Below the pieces are notes generated by a model that saw only the letters and a list, made by a program, of their open reading frames with translations, was not told the origin of the DNA and searched no databases. From positions 62,001-126,000 of the forward strand of contig NZ_LMJJ01000042.1 in assembly GCF_001429285.1 (NCBI RefSeq): 64,000 nucleotides of DNA. The letters run 5' to 3'. How positions within the stretch are numbered: position 1 is the stretch's first letter; every line of letters starts with the position of its first letter. The position numbers and the translations under genes are program-made. Below are positions 47,140-57,562 of this stretch, one piece after another. The stretch is from Ensifer sp. Root278. GTDB taxonomy: Bacteria; Pseudomonadota; Alphaproteobacteria; Rhizobiales; Rhizobiaceae.

Positions 47140-48414
47140 TCAGGCCGCAGCCATCTGTTTTACCTGCATCGTCAGATGCTTGCCATTGTGGCCGGTGATT
47201 AAGACCGGGACAAGCGCGCGGGCTTTCAGGCCGGCGGCATCGACGAGCGTGAAGTTTTGTGTGTGGGCGAGCCCGTTGTTCTCGACCAGGATCGTCTGCT
47301 CGCTGCCGACCATGCCTTCGAGGTGGCGGGCGTAGAGCGTCGTGCCAACCGCGCGCAGACGCGCGGCGCGATCCTTGACGAGCGCCCGGTCGAGCTGCGG
47401 CATGCGCGCCGCCGGCGTGCCGGGACGCGGGCTATAGGGAAAGACGTGCAGAAGGGCGATGCCGCAATCCTCGGCGAGCTTCGCGGCATTCTCGAACATC
47501 TCCTCGGTCTCCGTCGGGAAACCGGCGATCATGTCGGCGCCAAGACTGATCTCGGGCCGCAGCCGCCGGACTTCATCGGCGAAGGCGCGGGCGTCGGCGC
47601 TCAAGTGGCGGCGTTTCATGCGCTTCAGGATCAGGTCGTCGCCGTGCTGCAGCGACAGGTGCAGATGCGGCATGAAGCGCGCTTCATCGGCGATCAGGTC
47701 GAAGAGGTGTTTGTCGGCCTCGATGCCGTCGATCGAGGAAAGGCGCAGGCGGCGGATCTCCGGCACCTGCTTCAAAAGCGTCTTGGCAAGCAGGCCGAGC
47801 GTCGGGGCACCCGGTAGGTCGGCGCCGTAGCTGGTGGCGTCGACGCCGGTGAGCACGATCTCGCAATAGCCTGTTTCAACGAGCTTGCGGGCCTGGTCGA
47901 CGACAGCACCCATCGGCACGGAGCGGGAATTGCCGCGGCCATAGGGAATGATGCAGAAGGTGCAGCGATGATCGCAGCCGTTCTGCACCTGGATGAAGGC
48001 GCGCACGTGGCCGTCGATGTGCTTGACCATCTGCGGCGCCGTCGCACGCACGCTCATGATGTCGTTGACGCGCAGCTTCTCTTCCGCCGAAACGCCGAAA
48101 TCGGGCAGCGAGCGATAGGAGGCGCTCTTCAGCTTTTCCTCGTTGCCGAGCACGGCGTCGACCTCGGCCATTTCGGCAAAGGTCTCTTTTTCGGTCTGCG
48201 CGGCGCAGCCGGTGACGATGATACGCGCATGCGGATTGTCGCGACGGGCACGACGGATTGCCTGGCGCGCCTGGCGCACCGCCTCGCCGGTGACGGCGCA
48301 GGTGTTGACGAGGATGGCGTTGTTCAGCCCTGCTTTCTCGGCTTCGGCCCGCATCACTTCGGATTCGTAGGTATTGAGACGGCAGCCGAAGGTTATGACC
48401 TCGACGCCGCTCAA
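47140..48414 (-). CDS. mtaB: tRNA t6A37 methylthiotransferase MtaB
   Basis: 424 residues. N-terminal UPF0004 domain ([33 protein letters not shown]), radical SAM domain with [15 protein letters not shown] (cysteines near 147, 151 and 154), C-terminal TRAM-like part. Converts t6A37 to ms2t6A37 in tRNAs reading ANN codons. No ATG fits; TTG 48414 starts [13 protein letters not shown] and overlaps the dapF stop (TTGA), which favours it. Confidence 0.93.
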   Translation of the reverse strand: MSGVEVITFGCRLNTYESEVMRAEAEKAGLNNAILVNTCAVTGEAVRQARQAIRRARRDNPHARIIVTGCAAQTEKETFAEMAEVDAVLGNEEKLKSASYRSLPDFGVSAEEKLRVNDIMSVRATAPQMVKHIDGHVRAFIQVQNGCDHRCTFCIIPYGRGNSRSVPMGAVVDQARKLVETGYCEIVLTGVDATSYGADLPGAPTLGLLAKTLLKQVPEIRRLRLSSIDGIEADKHLFDLIADEARFMPHLHLSLQHGDDLILKRMKRRHLSADARAFADEVRRLRPEISLGADMIAGFPTETEEMFENAAKLAEDCGIALLHVFPYSPRPGTPAARMPQLDRALVKDRAARLRAVGTTLYARHLEGMVGSEQTILVENNGLAHTQNFTLVDAAGLKARALVPVLITGHNGKHLTMQVKQMAAA

Positions 48415-49316
48415 AGCGCCCGCGCTCCGCTGCCCGCGCTCTCCGCCTCGTCGCGCTGCCAGGTGCCGGTGGTCGGGTTCAGTGTGCCGGACCATTCCCA
48501 TTCGGCCGGGCCGGTCATGATCACGTGATCATCGCGCTCGCGCCATTCGATCGTCAGCGGCCCGCCGGGCACGTTGACGATGACATTGCGGTCGGTGCGC
48601 TCGGTGCGGGCGGCACTGACGGCGGCGGCGCAGGCGGCCGAGCCGCAGGCGAGCGTCAGCCCGGCGCCGCGCTCCCAGGTCCGAAGATCCAGTTCGCCGC
48701 GCGAAAGCACGCGGGCAATCGAGATGTTGGCGCGCTCGGGGAAGATCGGATGGTTTTCGAGCAACGGGCCGAAGCGCTCGAGATCGTAGGACCAGACGTC
48801 GTTGTCGACCCAGAAGATCGCGTGCGGATTGCCCATGGAGGCGACCGAGGGCGAATGCAGCACGGGATTGTCGATCGGGCCGATCTGCAACTCGATGCGG
48901 CGCGTGTCGTGAAACTCTTCGGAGAGCGGGATTTCGTTCCAGGCAAAGCGCGGGGTTCCCATGTCGACGGATATGGTGCCGTCGTCGTGTTCCTTGGCTT
49001 CGAGCAGGCCGGCGACCGTATGGAATAGGAAGGCCTTCTTGCCGGTTTCGGCGGCGAGCGCCTGGACGACGCAGCGGGTGCCGTTGCCACAGGCCTGGGC
49101 CATGGAGCCATCGGAATTGACGATGTCGATCCAGGCATCGGTGCCGGCGGCCTTCGGGTCGTGGATCGCCATGATCTGGTCGAAGGCAGTTGCCGGGTCG
49201 GCATTGAGCGCGATCGCGGCCGCCGGCGTCACTCGATCTTTCCGACCGCGCATGTCGACGACAAGGATCTTGTTTCCAAGCCCGTTCATTCTGGCGAATT
49301 GCACGTTGTCGGTCAT
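48411..49316 (-). CDS. dapF: Diaminopimelate epimerase
   Basis: 301 residues. Converts LL- to meso-diaminopimelate for lysine and peptidoglycan. The two catalytic cysteines are in QACGNGTRC (Cys76) and [10 protein letters not shown] (near 223). ATG 49316 ([21 protein letters not shown]) is canonical. It is first in a tight run dapF-mtaB-ftsY-yciB-DUF2585, all co-directional with overlaps or short gaps, so probably one operon. Confidence 0.96.
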   Translation of the reverse strand: MTDNVQFARMNGLGNKILVVDMRGRKDRVTPAAAIALNADPATAFDQIMAIHDPKAAGTDAWIDIVNSDGSMAQACGNGTRCVVQALAAETGKKAFLFHTVAGLLEAKEHDDGTISVDMGTPRFAWNEIPLSEEFHDTRRIELQIGPIDNPVLHSPSVASMGNPHAIFWVDNDVWSYDLERFGPLLENHPIFPERANISIARVLSRGELDLRTWERGAGLTLACGSAACAAAVSAARTERTDRNVIVNVPGGPLTIEWRERDDHVIMTGPAEWEWSGTLNPTTGTWQRDEAESAGSGARAL

Positions 49317-49408
49317 GTAGCGATGGTCCAAACTGGCCCGCGTCAAGCAGGGCACCCTTCATTCGGGCTGTATATGGCGGAAAAGCCCGGAAATTACCAG
49401 TGCCGCCT

Positions 49409-50425
49409 TCATTCCGCGGCGGATGCAGCGGCAGGCACGTCGAAGACCTCGCCGGGGCGCAGCGGCCGGAAGCGGGCGCGGGCGATACCGGCCGCATCAA
49501 GCGCCCGTTCCAGCGCCAGCCGCGGCTCGTCGACGCCCTCGTCGGTCAGGCGGAACGTGCCCCAGTGGTGGCCGGCGACATGGGTGGCGGCGCAATCGAT
49601 CATCCCGCGCACTGCCTCTTCCGGATTCTGGTGCTGGTCCTGCATAAACCAGCGCGGTTCGTAGGAACCGAACGGCAGGTTGGCGAGGCGGAACGGCCCG
49701 TGTTTTTCGCGGGCGGCCCGATAGTTTATGCCGTCGTGAAAGCCCGTGTCGCCGACATGGTAGATCTTGCCTGCCGGAGTCTCCAGAACGAAGGCGGCCC
49801 AGAGCGCCATGCGGCGGTCGCGCGAGCCGCGGGCCGACCAGTGATGGCAGGGCTCCGCGTGGATCACGATGTCATCACCGCAATCGACCTGGTCGTTCCA
49901 GTCGACCACCGTTATCTCGGCATCGGGAACGGCGTGGCGGATGATCGTGTCGTTGCCGAGCGGGGTGATGATCCGGGGGGCGTGCTCCTCGTGCAGTGCG
50001 GCCAGCGTTTCGATATCGAGATGGTCGTAGTGGTTGTGGGTGACGAGCACGATGTCGATCGGCGGCAGATCGTCGAGCTCGATGCCGGGGGCGTTGTAGC
50101 GCTGCGGTCCGGCAAAGGCGAAGGGGCTGGCGCGACGCGCCCAGACGGGGTCGGTGAGAATGTTCACGCCGTGCACCTGGATGAGCAGCGTCGCGTGGCC
50201 GATCATCGTCACGCGCAGGCGTTCGCCTTCGACGGCCAGTTCAGGCTTGGTCTGTGCAAATGGGCTTGGATTGTGCGCCGGCCAGCGGATCTTGCCGCCG
50301 CCGAGCTGCCAGCGCAGCAAATCAGCCATGCCCTTGGGCGGCCTGCCGCCGGGATTGAAGAAGCGCGTCCCGTCGAAATGGTCGGAGACGGGGCCTCGAT
50401 AGTATGGATTCTGCGATTTCTTCAT
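49409..50425 (-). CDS. Metallo-beta-lactamase-fold hydrolase (NAPE-PLD/UlaG-like)
   Basis: 338 residues. The zinc motif THNHYDHLDIETL (about 129-141) with later ligands in AEPCHHWSARG and HVGDTGFHDGINY matches the NAPE-PLD-like group (lipoprotein- or phospholipid-related hydrolases). C-terminal APPTHVAGHHWGTFRLTDE-like segment is also typical. Substrate unknown. Divergent from a MarR gene 115 bp away, which may regulate it. Confidence 0.9.
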   Translation of the reverse strand: MKKSQNPYYRGPVSDHFDGTRFFNPGGRPPKGMADLLRWQLGGGKIRWPAHNPSPFAQTKPELAVEGERLRVTMIGHATLLIQVHGVNILTDPVWARRASPFAFAGPQRYNAPGIELDDLPPIDIVLVTHNHYDHLDIETLAALHEEHAPRIITPLGNDTIIRHAVPDAEITVVDWNDQVDCGDDIVIHAEPCHHWSARGSRDRRMALWAAFVLETPAGKIYHVGDTGFHDGINYRAAREKHGPFRLANLPFGSYEPRWFMQDQHQNPEEAVRGMIDCAATHVAGHHWGTFRLTDEGVDEPRLALERALDAAGIARARFRPLRPGEVFDVPAAASAAE

Positions 50426-50540
50426 CCCGAGCCTTTCGGCATGTCTTGTGATTGCATGAGATGGTGCGCCGGCGCATCCGATGGAAGATCGGGCTTTAAT
50501 AAATTCTTGAAAACAGCAACTGGATTGCTATCGTGCTTTC

Positions 50541-51023
50541 ATGCTCGTTCGATTCGACCCGCATGAACGCCTCTACAAGACCCTTCGGCTGGTCCGCTCC
50601 GTCCACCTCAATATGCAACGAGCGTCGGAGCATATGCTCGATGGCGCGGGTATATCCGTGGCGGAGCGCGCGGTTCTCGAACTTTTTTACGAAGTGCAGC
50701 TGACTGTGCCGGAAGCGGCGCGACGCCTGTCGATGAAACGGCAGTTCGTGCTGCGCATCGTCACCGGGCTGATGGACAAGCAATTGCTGGAACGGCAGCC
50801 GAATCCAGAGCACCGACGCGCCTATCTTTGCGTCCCGACCGCCGCCGGACGCGATCTGTTCGAGGAAATCCATCGCCGTGAAGTCGAGATGCTGCACGCC
50901 TTGCTCGGCGATATCAATCAGACCGAAGTGGTGGCTACGCTCCGGGTGATGACGCGGGTGGCGACGGCCTTTGAGCATCTGGCGGGCGAACTGGATGCAG
51001 CCGTCGAGGGCGAGGCGCTCTGA
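50541..51023 (+). CDS. MarR-family transcriptional regulator
   Basis: 160 residues. Helix-turn-helix and wing: TVPEAARRLSMKRQFVLRIVTGLMDKQLLERQPNPEHRRAYLCVPT (about 55-100). Divergent from the MBL hydrolase gene, its most likely target. Ligand unknown. Confidence 0.9.
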   Translation: MLVRFDPHERLYKTLRLVRSVHLNMQRASEHMLDGAGISVAERAVLELFYEVQLTVPEAARRLSMKRQFVLRIVTGLMDKQLLERQPNPEHRRAYLCVPTAAGRDLFEEIHRREVEMLHALLGDINQTEVVATLRVMTRVATAFEHLAGELDAAVEGEAL

Positions 51024-51053
51024 GCCAAAAAAGCCGTCATTGCCCTGCCGTCC

Positions 51054-51082
51054 TTGACTTTTGCCGCGCTTTCCTGTTTATC
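51054..51082 (+). promoter_or_regulatory. Sigma-70-type promoter of ffh
   Basis: TTGACT (51054-51059), 17-base spacer, TTTATC (51077-51082). About 190 bp before the ffh start codon, in the 256-bp gap after the MarR gene. Confidence 0.5.
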
Positions 51083-51279
51083 CGCCGCAATTCCTTCGCA
51101 AGCTCAAGTCTTCGAAGCCGCCGACCGGGTCCCGTAAAGGTGTAAAGAGAACCCGGAGGTCAACATCCGACAGCGCGTTGCGCCCTCGGGTGGTTTTTGG
51201 CTTTGCGCCTTGTTTTCTGCGCGAAGGAACCCACGTTTCCGGCGAGTTGATCGCCACCGGAAACCAGAAGGAAGTGAGA

Positions 51280-52845
51280 ATGTTCGAGAGCCTCCAGGAC
51301 CGCCTTGGTTCCATATTGAATGGACTGACCGGCCGCGGCGCATTGTCGGAAGCCGATGTTTCCGCTGCGCTTCGCGAGGTTCGCCGTGCGCTGCTCGAAG
51401 CCGACGTCGCGCTCGATGTCGTGCGCTCCTTCACTGAAAAGGTTCGCGAAAAGGCCGTCGGCGCCGAGATCCTGAAATCGATCAAGCCTGGCCAGATGGT
51501 CGTCAAGATCGTCCATGATCAGCTGATCGAGATGCTCGGCTCCGAGGGAGTCACCATCGACCTCAACGCTCCGGCGCCTGTTGTCATCATGATGGTCGGT
51601 CTGCAGGGCTCGGGTAAGACGACCACCACCGGCAAGATCGCCAGCCGGATGAAGACCAGGGACAAGAAAAAGGTCCTGATGGCTTCGCTCGACACGCGCC
51701 GCCCGGCTGCCCAGGAGCAGCTGCGTCAGCTCGGCGTGCAGACCGGCGTCGATACGCTGCCTGTTATTACCGGCCAGTCGCCGACCGATATCGCCGCGCG
51801 CGCGGTCCAGGCCGCCAAGCTCGGCGGTCATGACGTCGTCATCCTCGACACCGCCGGCCGTACCCATATCGACGAGCCGCTGATGATCGAGATGGCGGAG
51901 ATCAAGCGGAAGTCCAATCCGCATGAAATCCTGCTCGTCGCCGATGCGCTGACCGGTCAGGACGCCGTCAATCTTGCCCGCAACTTCGACGAACGCGTCG
52001 GCATCACCGGCCTGGTGCTCACCCGTATGGACGGTGACGGCCGAGGCGGTGCAGCGCTCTCGATGCGTGCCGTCACCGGCAAGCCGATCAAGCTCATCGG
52101 CGTCGGCGAAAAGATGGGCGAACTCGAAGAGTTCCATCCGCGCCGCGTCGCCGACCGCATTCTCGGCATGGGCGACATTGTCTCGCTGGTCGAAAAGGCG
52201 GCCGAGAACATCGACGCCGAGAAAGCGGCCGCCATGGCCGCGAAGATGGCCAAGGGCAAGTTCGACCTGAACGACCTCGCCGACCAGCTTGGCCAGATGC
52301 AGAAGATGGGCGGCATGGGCGGCATCATGGGCCTGATGCCCGGCATGTCCGGCATGAAGGACAAGATGGCCGCCGCCGGTCTCGACGATAAGCTGTTCGG
52401 ACGCCAGATCGCCATCATCTCCTCGATGACCAAGGCGGAGCGCGCCAACCCGGACCTGCTCAAGCATTCGCGCAAGAAGCGCATTGCCGCCGGTTCCGGC
52501 ACCGATGCCGCCGACATCAACAAGCTTCTGAAGATGCACCGCCAGATGGCGGACATGATGAAGATGATGGGTGGCAAGGGCAAAGGCGGCATGATGAAGC
52601 AGATGATGGGCGGCCTTGCCAACAAGATGGGGCTTGGTGGCCTCGGCGGCGGCGGTGTGCCCGACCTGTCGAAGCTCGACCCGAAGCAGCTCGAGGCCCT
52701 GCAGAAGCAGGCGGAAGCAGCCGGCCTCAAGCCGGGCGGCATGCCGGGTCTTGGCGGCGGTGGCCTGCCGGGTCTCGGCGGCGCCAAGCTTCCGGGCCTC
52801 GGTGGCGGTTTCCCCGGCCTTCCCGGCCTGCCGAAGAAGAAGTGA
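51280..52845 (+). CDS. ffh: Signal recognition particle protein Ffh (SRP54)
   Basis: 521 residues. N-domain helices, then GTPase motifs GLQGSGKTTTTGKIA, DTRRPAAQEQL, DTAGRTHID and TRMDGDGRGGAAL, followed by the methionine-rich M domain (QMQKMGGMGGIMGLMPGMSGMKDKM) and a Gly/Leu/Pro-rich tail. Binds signal peptides and 4.5S RNA and docks to FtsY (45346-47121). ATG 51280 (MFESLQDRLGSILNG) is the standard start; upstream frame is not part of the family. Confidence 0.97.
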   Translation: MFESLQDRLGSILNGLTGRGALSEADVSAALREVRRALLEADVALDVVRSFTEKVREKAVGAEILKSIKPGQMVVKIVHDQLIEMLGSEGVTIDLNAPAPVVIMMVGLQGSGKTTTTGKIASRMKTRDKKKVLMASLDTRRPAAQEQLRQLGVQTGVDTLPVITGQSPTDIAARAVQAAKLGGHDVVILDTAGRTHIDEPLMIEMAEIKRKSNPHEILLVADALTGQDAVNLARNFDERVGITGLVLTRMDGDGRGGAALSMRAVTGKPIKLIGVGEKMGELEEFHPRRVADRILGMGDIVSLVEKAAENIDAEKAAAMAAKMAKGKFDLNDLADQLGQMQKMGGMGGIMGLMPGMSGMKDKMAAAGLDDKLFGRQIAIISSMTKAERANPDLLKHSRKKRIAAGSGTDAADINKLLKMHRQMADMMKMMGGKGKGGMMKQMMGGLANKMGLGGLGGGGVPDLSKLDPKQLEALQKQAEAAGLKPGGMPGLGGGGLPGLGGAKLPGLGGGFPGLPGLPKKK

Positions 52846-52858
52846 GGATCGGTGAGAG

Positions 52859-53194
52859 ATGATTGATCCCGAAATCAAACAGGAATTGGCGGGTTACCGG
52901 CAGTCGATCGACAACATCGATGCCGCACTCGTCCACATGCTGGCCGAACGCTTCCGCTGCACCCAGGCAGTCGGCGTTCTCAAGGCCAAGCATGATCTGC
53001 CGCCGGCCGACCCGGCGCGCGAAGAATACCAGATCGAACGCCTGCGCCGCCTGGCCAAGGATGCCAATCTGGATCCGGATTTCGCCGAGAAGTTCCTGAA
53101 CTTCATCATCAAGGAAGTCATCCGGCATCATGAAGCCATCGCCGCCGATCGCTCGCATTCCGCGGGTAACGCCGGCACAAACCATTCCGCTTGA
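52859..53194 (+). CDS. Chorismate mutase (AroQ type)
   Basis: 111 residues, all-helical AroQ fold: [57 protein letters not shown], with the key Arg, Lys and Gln/Glu positions in place. Turns chorismate into prephenate for Phe/Tyr synthesis. Sits 13 bp after ffh and 37 bp before rpsP, an arrangement conserved in Rhizobiales. Confidence 0.93.
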   Translation: MIDPEIKQELAGYRQSIDNIDAALVHMLAERFRCTQAVGVLKAKHDLPPADPAREEYQIERLRRLAKDANLDPDFAEKFLNFIIKEVIRHHEAIAADRSHSAGNAGTNHSA

Positions 53195-53231
53195 ACGAAG
53201 CGGTCAAGAAAGCCTGCAAGGAGTAACTGAA

Positions 53232-53606
53232 ATGGCACTGAAAATTCGTCTCGCCCGTGGCGGTTCCAAGAAGCGTCCGTACTACCAGATCGTCGTTGCT
53301 GACGCCCGCAGCCCGCGTGACGGCCGCTTCCTCGAGAAGATCGGCTCCTGGAACCCGATGCTCGGCAAGGACGACGAAAAGCGCGTCGAGCTCGACGCCG
53401 AGCGCATCGCTCACTGGATCGCCCAGGGCGCCCAGCCGACCGACCGCGTTCTGCGCTTCCTCGACCAGGCTGGCCTCGCAAAGCGTCCGGCTCGCAGCAA
53501 CCCGACCAAGGCCGTTCCGGGCAAGAAGGCTCAGGAGCGCGCTGCTGAAGCCAAGCAGAAGGCTGAAGACGCCGCTGCTGCCGCTGCAGAAGCTGCCGCA
53601 GAATAA
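53232..53606 (+). CDS. rpsP: 30S ribosomal protein S16
   Basis: 124 residues. [42 protein letters not shown] is the S16 signature. The C-terminal 40 residues are an Ala/Glu/Lys-rich extension, as in other Rhizobiales. ATG 53232 follows AAGGAG. Confidence 0.97.
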   Translation: MALKIRLARGGSKKRPYYQIVVADARSPRDGRFLEKIGSWNPMLGKDDEKRVELDAERIAHWIAQGAQPTDRVLRFLDQAGLAKRPARSNPTKAVPGKKAQERAAEAKQKAEDAAAAAAEAAAE

Positions 53607-53752
53607 TAGCCGGCAAATGGTTTGAAGCAGGATGCACGGGCTTCCGTCCGCGTCCGCTTCCAACCTGTCGTGACTTTAAGGAAACGGGTGGCATTTCCAT
53701 GCCGCCCGTTTTCCGTTATGTGCACCCTGAACTCCCGAAATGGACGCGGACG

Positions 53753-54316
53753 ATGAGCAAACTCGAAAACCCGGTTCTGATGGCGACGATCGGCGCGGCG
53801 CAAGGCTTGCGCGGCGAGGTCAGGGTCAAATCCTTTACCGACGACCCGACGGCGCTCGGCGACTACGGCAATTTGCACAGCGCCGACGGACGTGTTTTCG
53901 AGGTGCTGGAAATCCGCGAGGCGAAGAACGTCGTCATCGTGCGCTTCCGTGGTGTCAACGATCGCAACGCCGCCGAGGCGCTCAATGGTCTTGAGCTGTT
54001 CATCGAGCGGGACAACCTGCCCGACGACGACCTCGACGAGGACGAGTTCTTCTATGCCGATCTCGAAGGGCTGGAAGCGATCGACGGCAATGGCACCAGC
54101 TATGGCAAGGTCAGCGGCGTTTACGATTTCGGCGCCGGCGATCTTCTGGAGCTGAAGGGTCCTGGCCGGCGCCCGGTGCTGATCCCCTTCACCGAATGGT
54201 CAGTGCTGGAGATCGACCTGGAAGCGGGCAAGCTGCTGGTCGATCCGGTGGCTGCCGGTCTTTCCGAGGACAAGGACCAGGATTCGGGCAATCCGTTTTC
54301 CGCCAAGCGCAAGTGA
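53753..54316 (+). CDS. rimM: Ribosome maturation factor RimM
   Basis: 187 residues. Binds S19 and helps 16S rRNA 3'-domain processing. N-terminal RimM domain [23 protein letters not shown] and the C-terminal PRC barrel ([18 protein letters not shown]...[21 protein letters not shown]). ATG 53753 preferred over 53699 on family alignment. Confidence 0.95.
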   Translation: MSKLENPVLMATIGAAQGLRGEVRVKSFTDDPTALGDYGNLHSADGRVFEVLEIREAKNVVIVRFRGVNDRNAAEALNGLELFIERDNLPDDDLDEDEFFYADLEGLEAIDGNGTSYGKVSGVYDFGAGDLLELKGPGRRPVLIPFTEWSVLEIDLEAGKLLVDPVAAGLSEDKDQDSGNPFSAKRK

Positions 54317-54327
54317 GCGATGCGGTG

Positions 54328-55020
54328 ATGACTTTTCGCGCGACTGTCCTGACGCTCTATCCCGAAATGTTTCCGGGCCATCTCGGCGCGTCCCTTTCGG
54401 GTAAGGCGCTGGAGCGCGGCCAATGGTCGATCGAGCCGGTGCAGATCCGCGATTTCGCCGAGGACAAGCACCGCACCGTCGACGACACGCCGGCCGGCGG
54501 CGGAGCCGGCATGGTGCTGAAGCCGGACGTGCTCGCCCGCGCGATCGACCATGTCTCTGAGGGTGACGACCGTCCACGGTTGTTGATGAGCCCGCGCGGT
54601 CGCCCGCTGACGCAAGAGCGGGTGCGTCAGCTCGCTGATGGTCCTGGTGTCGTCATCGTCTGCGGACGCTTCGAAGGCGTCGACCAGCGGGTGATCGATG
54701 CCCGCGGCCTCGAAGAGGTTTCCATAGGCGACTATATTCTTTCGGGCGGCGAGCCGGCAGCGCTGACGCTTCTCGATGCCGTGGTGCGCATCCTGCCGGG
54801 TGTCATGGGCAACGAGCTTTCAGGCGTGCATGAAAGCTTCGAAGGCGGTCTGCTCGAACATCCGCACTATACCCGCCCTCAGATCTTCGAGGGCCGCGAG
54901 ATCCCGCCGGTGCTGACCTCGGGCAATCACGGCGCCATTGCCAAATGGCGCGAGGCAGAGGCGCGGCGTCTGACGGCCGAGCGCAGGCCCGACCTTCTCG
55001 ATCAGCCCGTGAAGAAATAA
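54328..55020 (+). CDS. trmD: tRNA (guanine-37-N1)-methyltransferase
   Basis: 230 residues. Makes m1G37 in tRNAs. The knotted SPOUT signature includes [18 protein letters not shown] and [23 protein letters not shown], and [15 protein letters not shown] binds SAM. ATG 54328 ([20 protein letters not shown]) or GTG 54313, which would overlap the rimM stop (GTGA). Its 3' end overlaps the opposite-strand transporter gene by 19 bp. Confidence 0.96.
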   Translation: MTFRATVLTLYPEMFPGHLGASLSGKALERGQWSIEPVQIRDFAEDKHRTVDDTPAGGGAGMVLKPDVLARAIDHVSEGDDRPRLLMSPRGRPLTQERVRQLADGPGVVIVCGRFEGVDQRVIDARGLEEVSIGDYILSGGEPAALTLLDAVVRILPGVMGNELSGVHESFEGGLLEHPHYTRPQIFEGREIPPVLTSGNHGAIAKWREAEARRLTAERRPDLLDQPVKK

Positions 55021-55748
55021 TAGGCGGCAAGCAGCAGGCCGACGGCGACCACCAGCGCGCGGATGACGGCTTGGGGTACCCTCCGGGCCGCCCAGACGCC
55101 GCTGTAGCCGCCAAGTGCCGCCCCCGGCACCATGATTGCCGCATGCAGCCAGGAGACGACGCCGCCGGCGGCGAAGACGACGATGGCGATGGCCGCAATC
55201 ACGATCGAGATGAAGTTCTTGAGCGCGTTCAGCCGGTGATAGCCGCCACCGGTCGCCAGCCCCAGTACCGCCAGCATCATGATGCCCATGCCGGCGCCGA
55301 AGAAGCCGCCATAGATTGATGTGACGAACTGGGCGCCGATGCCGGCCGGATTGATCGCATGCTCGTCGACGCGCGCCTTGGGCTTCAAGAGCGGCCCGGC
55401 GGCGAAGATCGCCGTCGCGGCGAGCAGCAGCCAGGGCACCAGAGTACGAAAGGAGGCGTTGGAAAGCGAGATGAGAAGCAGTGCGCCGGCAAGGCCGCCG
55501 AGCGCCGAGATCACGCCGAGCAGGACGGCGTATCGTCTGTCGGCGCGGATCTCCTTGGCATAGGCGAGTGCCGAGGTGATGTAGCCCGGGAACTGGATGA
55601 TCGACGAGGTCGCGTTGGCGACGATCGGCGACAGGCCGCCAAGCGTCATCGCCCCGAAGGTCAGGAACGTTCCGCCGCCGGCGATGGCATTGACGACGCC
55701 GGACAGGAAGCCGGCCGCAAACAGCATGAGCACTTCAAAGATATGCAT
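55002..55748 (-). CDS. TSUP-family (TauE/SafE) membrane transporter
   Basis: 248 residues with about eight membrane segments. The start [38 protein letters not shown] is the family signature; a second [24 protein letters not shown] repeat marks the internal duplication. Carries sulfite, sulfonates or other organic acids; unknown here. ATG 55748 follows GGGGGAG. It is inserted, on the other strand, between trmD and rplS, which usually form one operon. Confidence 0.92.
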   Translation of the reverse strand: MHIFEVLMLFAAGFLSGVVNAIAGGGTFLTFGAMTLGGLSPIVANATSSIIQFPGYITSALAYAKEIRADRRYAVLLGVISALGGLAGALLLISLSNASFRTLVPWLLLAATAIFAAGPLLKPKARVDEHAINPAGIGAQFVTSIYGGFFGAGMGIMMLAVLGLATGGGYHRLNALKNFISIVIAAIAIVVFAAGGVVSWLHAAIMVPGAALGGYSGVWAARRVPQAVIRALVVAVGLLLAAYYFFTG

Positions 55749-56074
55749 GGTCTCCCCCGACCCACCACGCTCGGGATAGCCGGTGGCAGGGATGGCCGCA
55801 AGCCCGTCCGCTCGGACAATCGAGCATGCATCCATCCGGGTTTTCTGATAGAAAGGCGTTTCTTGCCGCGGATCGCCGAGAAAATATGGCCTCCGGGGAT
55901 GACAAGGCGGATCGATTGGTGTATGTGCCGGCCCGGTTCGGGTTCTGTGCCCGTCGACCAAAACAAAGAATGGCGAATCCGCTCCTGCCGGTTTCCGGCA
56001 AGACCTGAAGGCAAGCCCGACAGGTTCATCGAGAGCGCTCTGGCTGTTTCAGAAGAACTTGAAAGGTTAGACCG
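55749..56074. other. Divergent gap between the TSUP gene and rplS
   Basis: 326 bp that must hold both promoters. TGCCGG-TTT-CCGGCA (55986-56000) is a perfect small hairpin in the rplS leader. No gene supported. Confidence 0.4.
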
Positions 56075-56617
56075 ATGAACATCATCCAGCAGCTGGAAGC
56101 CGAACAGGCCGCCAAGATTGCCGCCAAGCGCACGCTCCCCGAATTCTCCGCCGGCGACACGCTGCGCGTCAACGTCCGCGTTGTCGAAGGCAGCCGTACC
56201 CGCGTTCAGGCCTATGAAGGCGTCTGCATCGCTCGTTCGGGCGGCGGCATCAACGAAAGCTTCACCGTTCGCAAGATCTCCTACGGCGAAGGCGTCGAGC
56301 GCGTATTCCCGGTTTACTCTCCGCTCGTCGAAAGCGTCGAAGTTGTTCGCCGCGGTAAGGTCCGTCGCGCCAAGCTCTACTACCTGCGCGATCGTCGCGG
56401 CAAGTCGGCTCGTATCGTCGAGAACACCGGTACGCGCGCCCGCAAGCTGAACGACGCCGAGCGCCAGGCCGTTGCCGAGGAAAAGGCACGCATCGAAGCT
56501 GAAAAGATCGCAGCAGCTCAGGCTCTCGCCGCCGAAAAGGCAGCAGCCGAAGCAGCAGAAGCCAAGGCCGCTGCAGAAGCCGCCGAAGCCAAGGCAGCAG
56601 AAGCTGCAGCGGAATAA
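56075..56617 (+). CDS. rplS: 50S ribosomal protein L19 with Ala/Glu/Lys-rich C-terminal extension
   Basis: 180 residues. The L19 core (about 1-125) is complete: [60 protein letters not shown]. The last 50 residues are a highly regular Ala/Glu/Lys repeat ([35 protein letters not shown]), likely a single helix, as in other Rhizobiales but absent in E. coli L19. Confidence 0.97.
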   Translation: MNIIQQLEAEQAAKIAAKRTLPEFSAGDTLRVNVRVVEGSRTRVQAYEGVCIARSGGGINESFTVRKISYGEGVERVFPVYSPLVESVEVVRRGKVRRAKLYYLRDRRGKSARIVENTGTRARKLNDAERQAVAEEKARIEAEKIAAAQALAAEKAAAEAAEAKAAAEAAEAKAAEAAAE

Positions 56618-56642
56618 GATTTCAATCCATTCGGATTGTTGG

Positions 56643-56672
56643 AAAGGCGGCCTCGGGCCGCCTTTCTTTTTT
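56643..56672 (+). terminator. Terminator after rplS
   Basis: AAAGGCGGCC (56643-56652), TCG loop, GGCCGCCTTT (56656-56665), then CTTTTTT. 25 bp after the rplS stop. Confidence 0.9.
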
Positions 56673-56743
56673 GGTACTATGCGCTTGTCTTTCCGACGGA
56701 ATTTGTGACATTTTCCGCTGCCACACTTTTCGGGAGCCCTCCA

Positions 56744-57553
56744 ATGACAATCCGTCGCCACGTGCTTGCGGGCATCGCAGCTGCACTTGCCGTTCCTTTC
56801 GCATTTTCTGCACCGGCTGTTGCCAGCGATCTGCCCGATCTCGGCGGCAAGACGGTTGTCGTCGTCACGGAGAACGCTTACCCGCCGCTGCAGTTCGTCG
56901 ACCCCAAGACCGGCGAGGCCAAAGGCTGGGAATACGACGCCATGAACGAGATCGCCAAGCGGTTGAATTTCAAGGTCGAATACCAGAACACCAGCTGGGA
57001 CGCGATGATCCAGGCAGTGCATGACGGCCAGTACCAGATCGGCATGACCGGCATCACCATCAAGGACGACCGCAAGGAGAAGGTCGACTTCTCGGACCCC
57101 TACATGCGCTCGCAGCAGTTCATGCTGGTGCGCAGCGATGAAAACCGTTTCAACGACGGCAAGAGCTTCGGCGCCTTTGCCGACGGTCTCGTCGGCGCAC
57201 AGCCGGGCACCTCGCCGTTCTACACCGCCGTCTACGAAATGCTCGACGGCAACGAGCAGAACCCACGCATCAAGCTGTTCGAGACCTTCGGTGCGACTGT
57301 CCAGGCGCTGAAGGCCGGCGACGTCGACGTGGTTCTGACCGACAGCGTCGCCGCCAAGGGTTATGTCGATTCCTCCGAAGGCAAGCTCAAGGTCGTCGGC
57401 GGTCCGCTCGGCACCGAGGATTTCGGCTTCATCTTCCCGAAGGGCTCGGACCTCGTCGCTCCGGTCAACGCCGCGATCAAGGCGTTGAAGGAAGACGGCA
57501 CCTTCGATGCCCTCGATAAGAAGTGGTTCCTCGAATACAAAATGGGCGGCTGA
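56744..57553 (+). CDS. Amino-acid ABC transporter substrate-binding protein
   Basis: 269 residues with a signal peptide ([20 protein letters not shown], cleaved near VAS-DLP). SBP family 3: [36 protein letters not shown] and [24 protein letters not shown]. Polar amino acids are the usual ligand class. Its permease is next; no ATPase gene follows. Confidence 0.93.
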   Translation: MTIRRHVLAGIAAALAVPFAFSAPAVASDLPDLGGKTVVVVTENAYPPLQFVDPKTGEAKGWEYDAMNEIAKRLNFKVEYQNTSWDAMIQAVHDGQYQIGMTGITIKDDRKEKVDFSDPYMRSQQFMLVRSDENRFNDGKSFGAFADGLVGAQPGTSPFYTAVYEMLDGNEQNPRIKLFETFGATVQALKAGDVDVVLTDSVAAKGYVDSSEGKLKVVGGPLGTEDFGFIFPKGSDLVAPVNAAIKALKEDGTFDALDKKWFLEYKMGG

Positions 57554-57562
57554 TCCGAGGCT

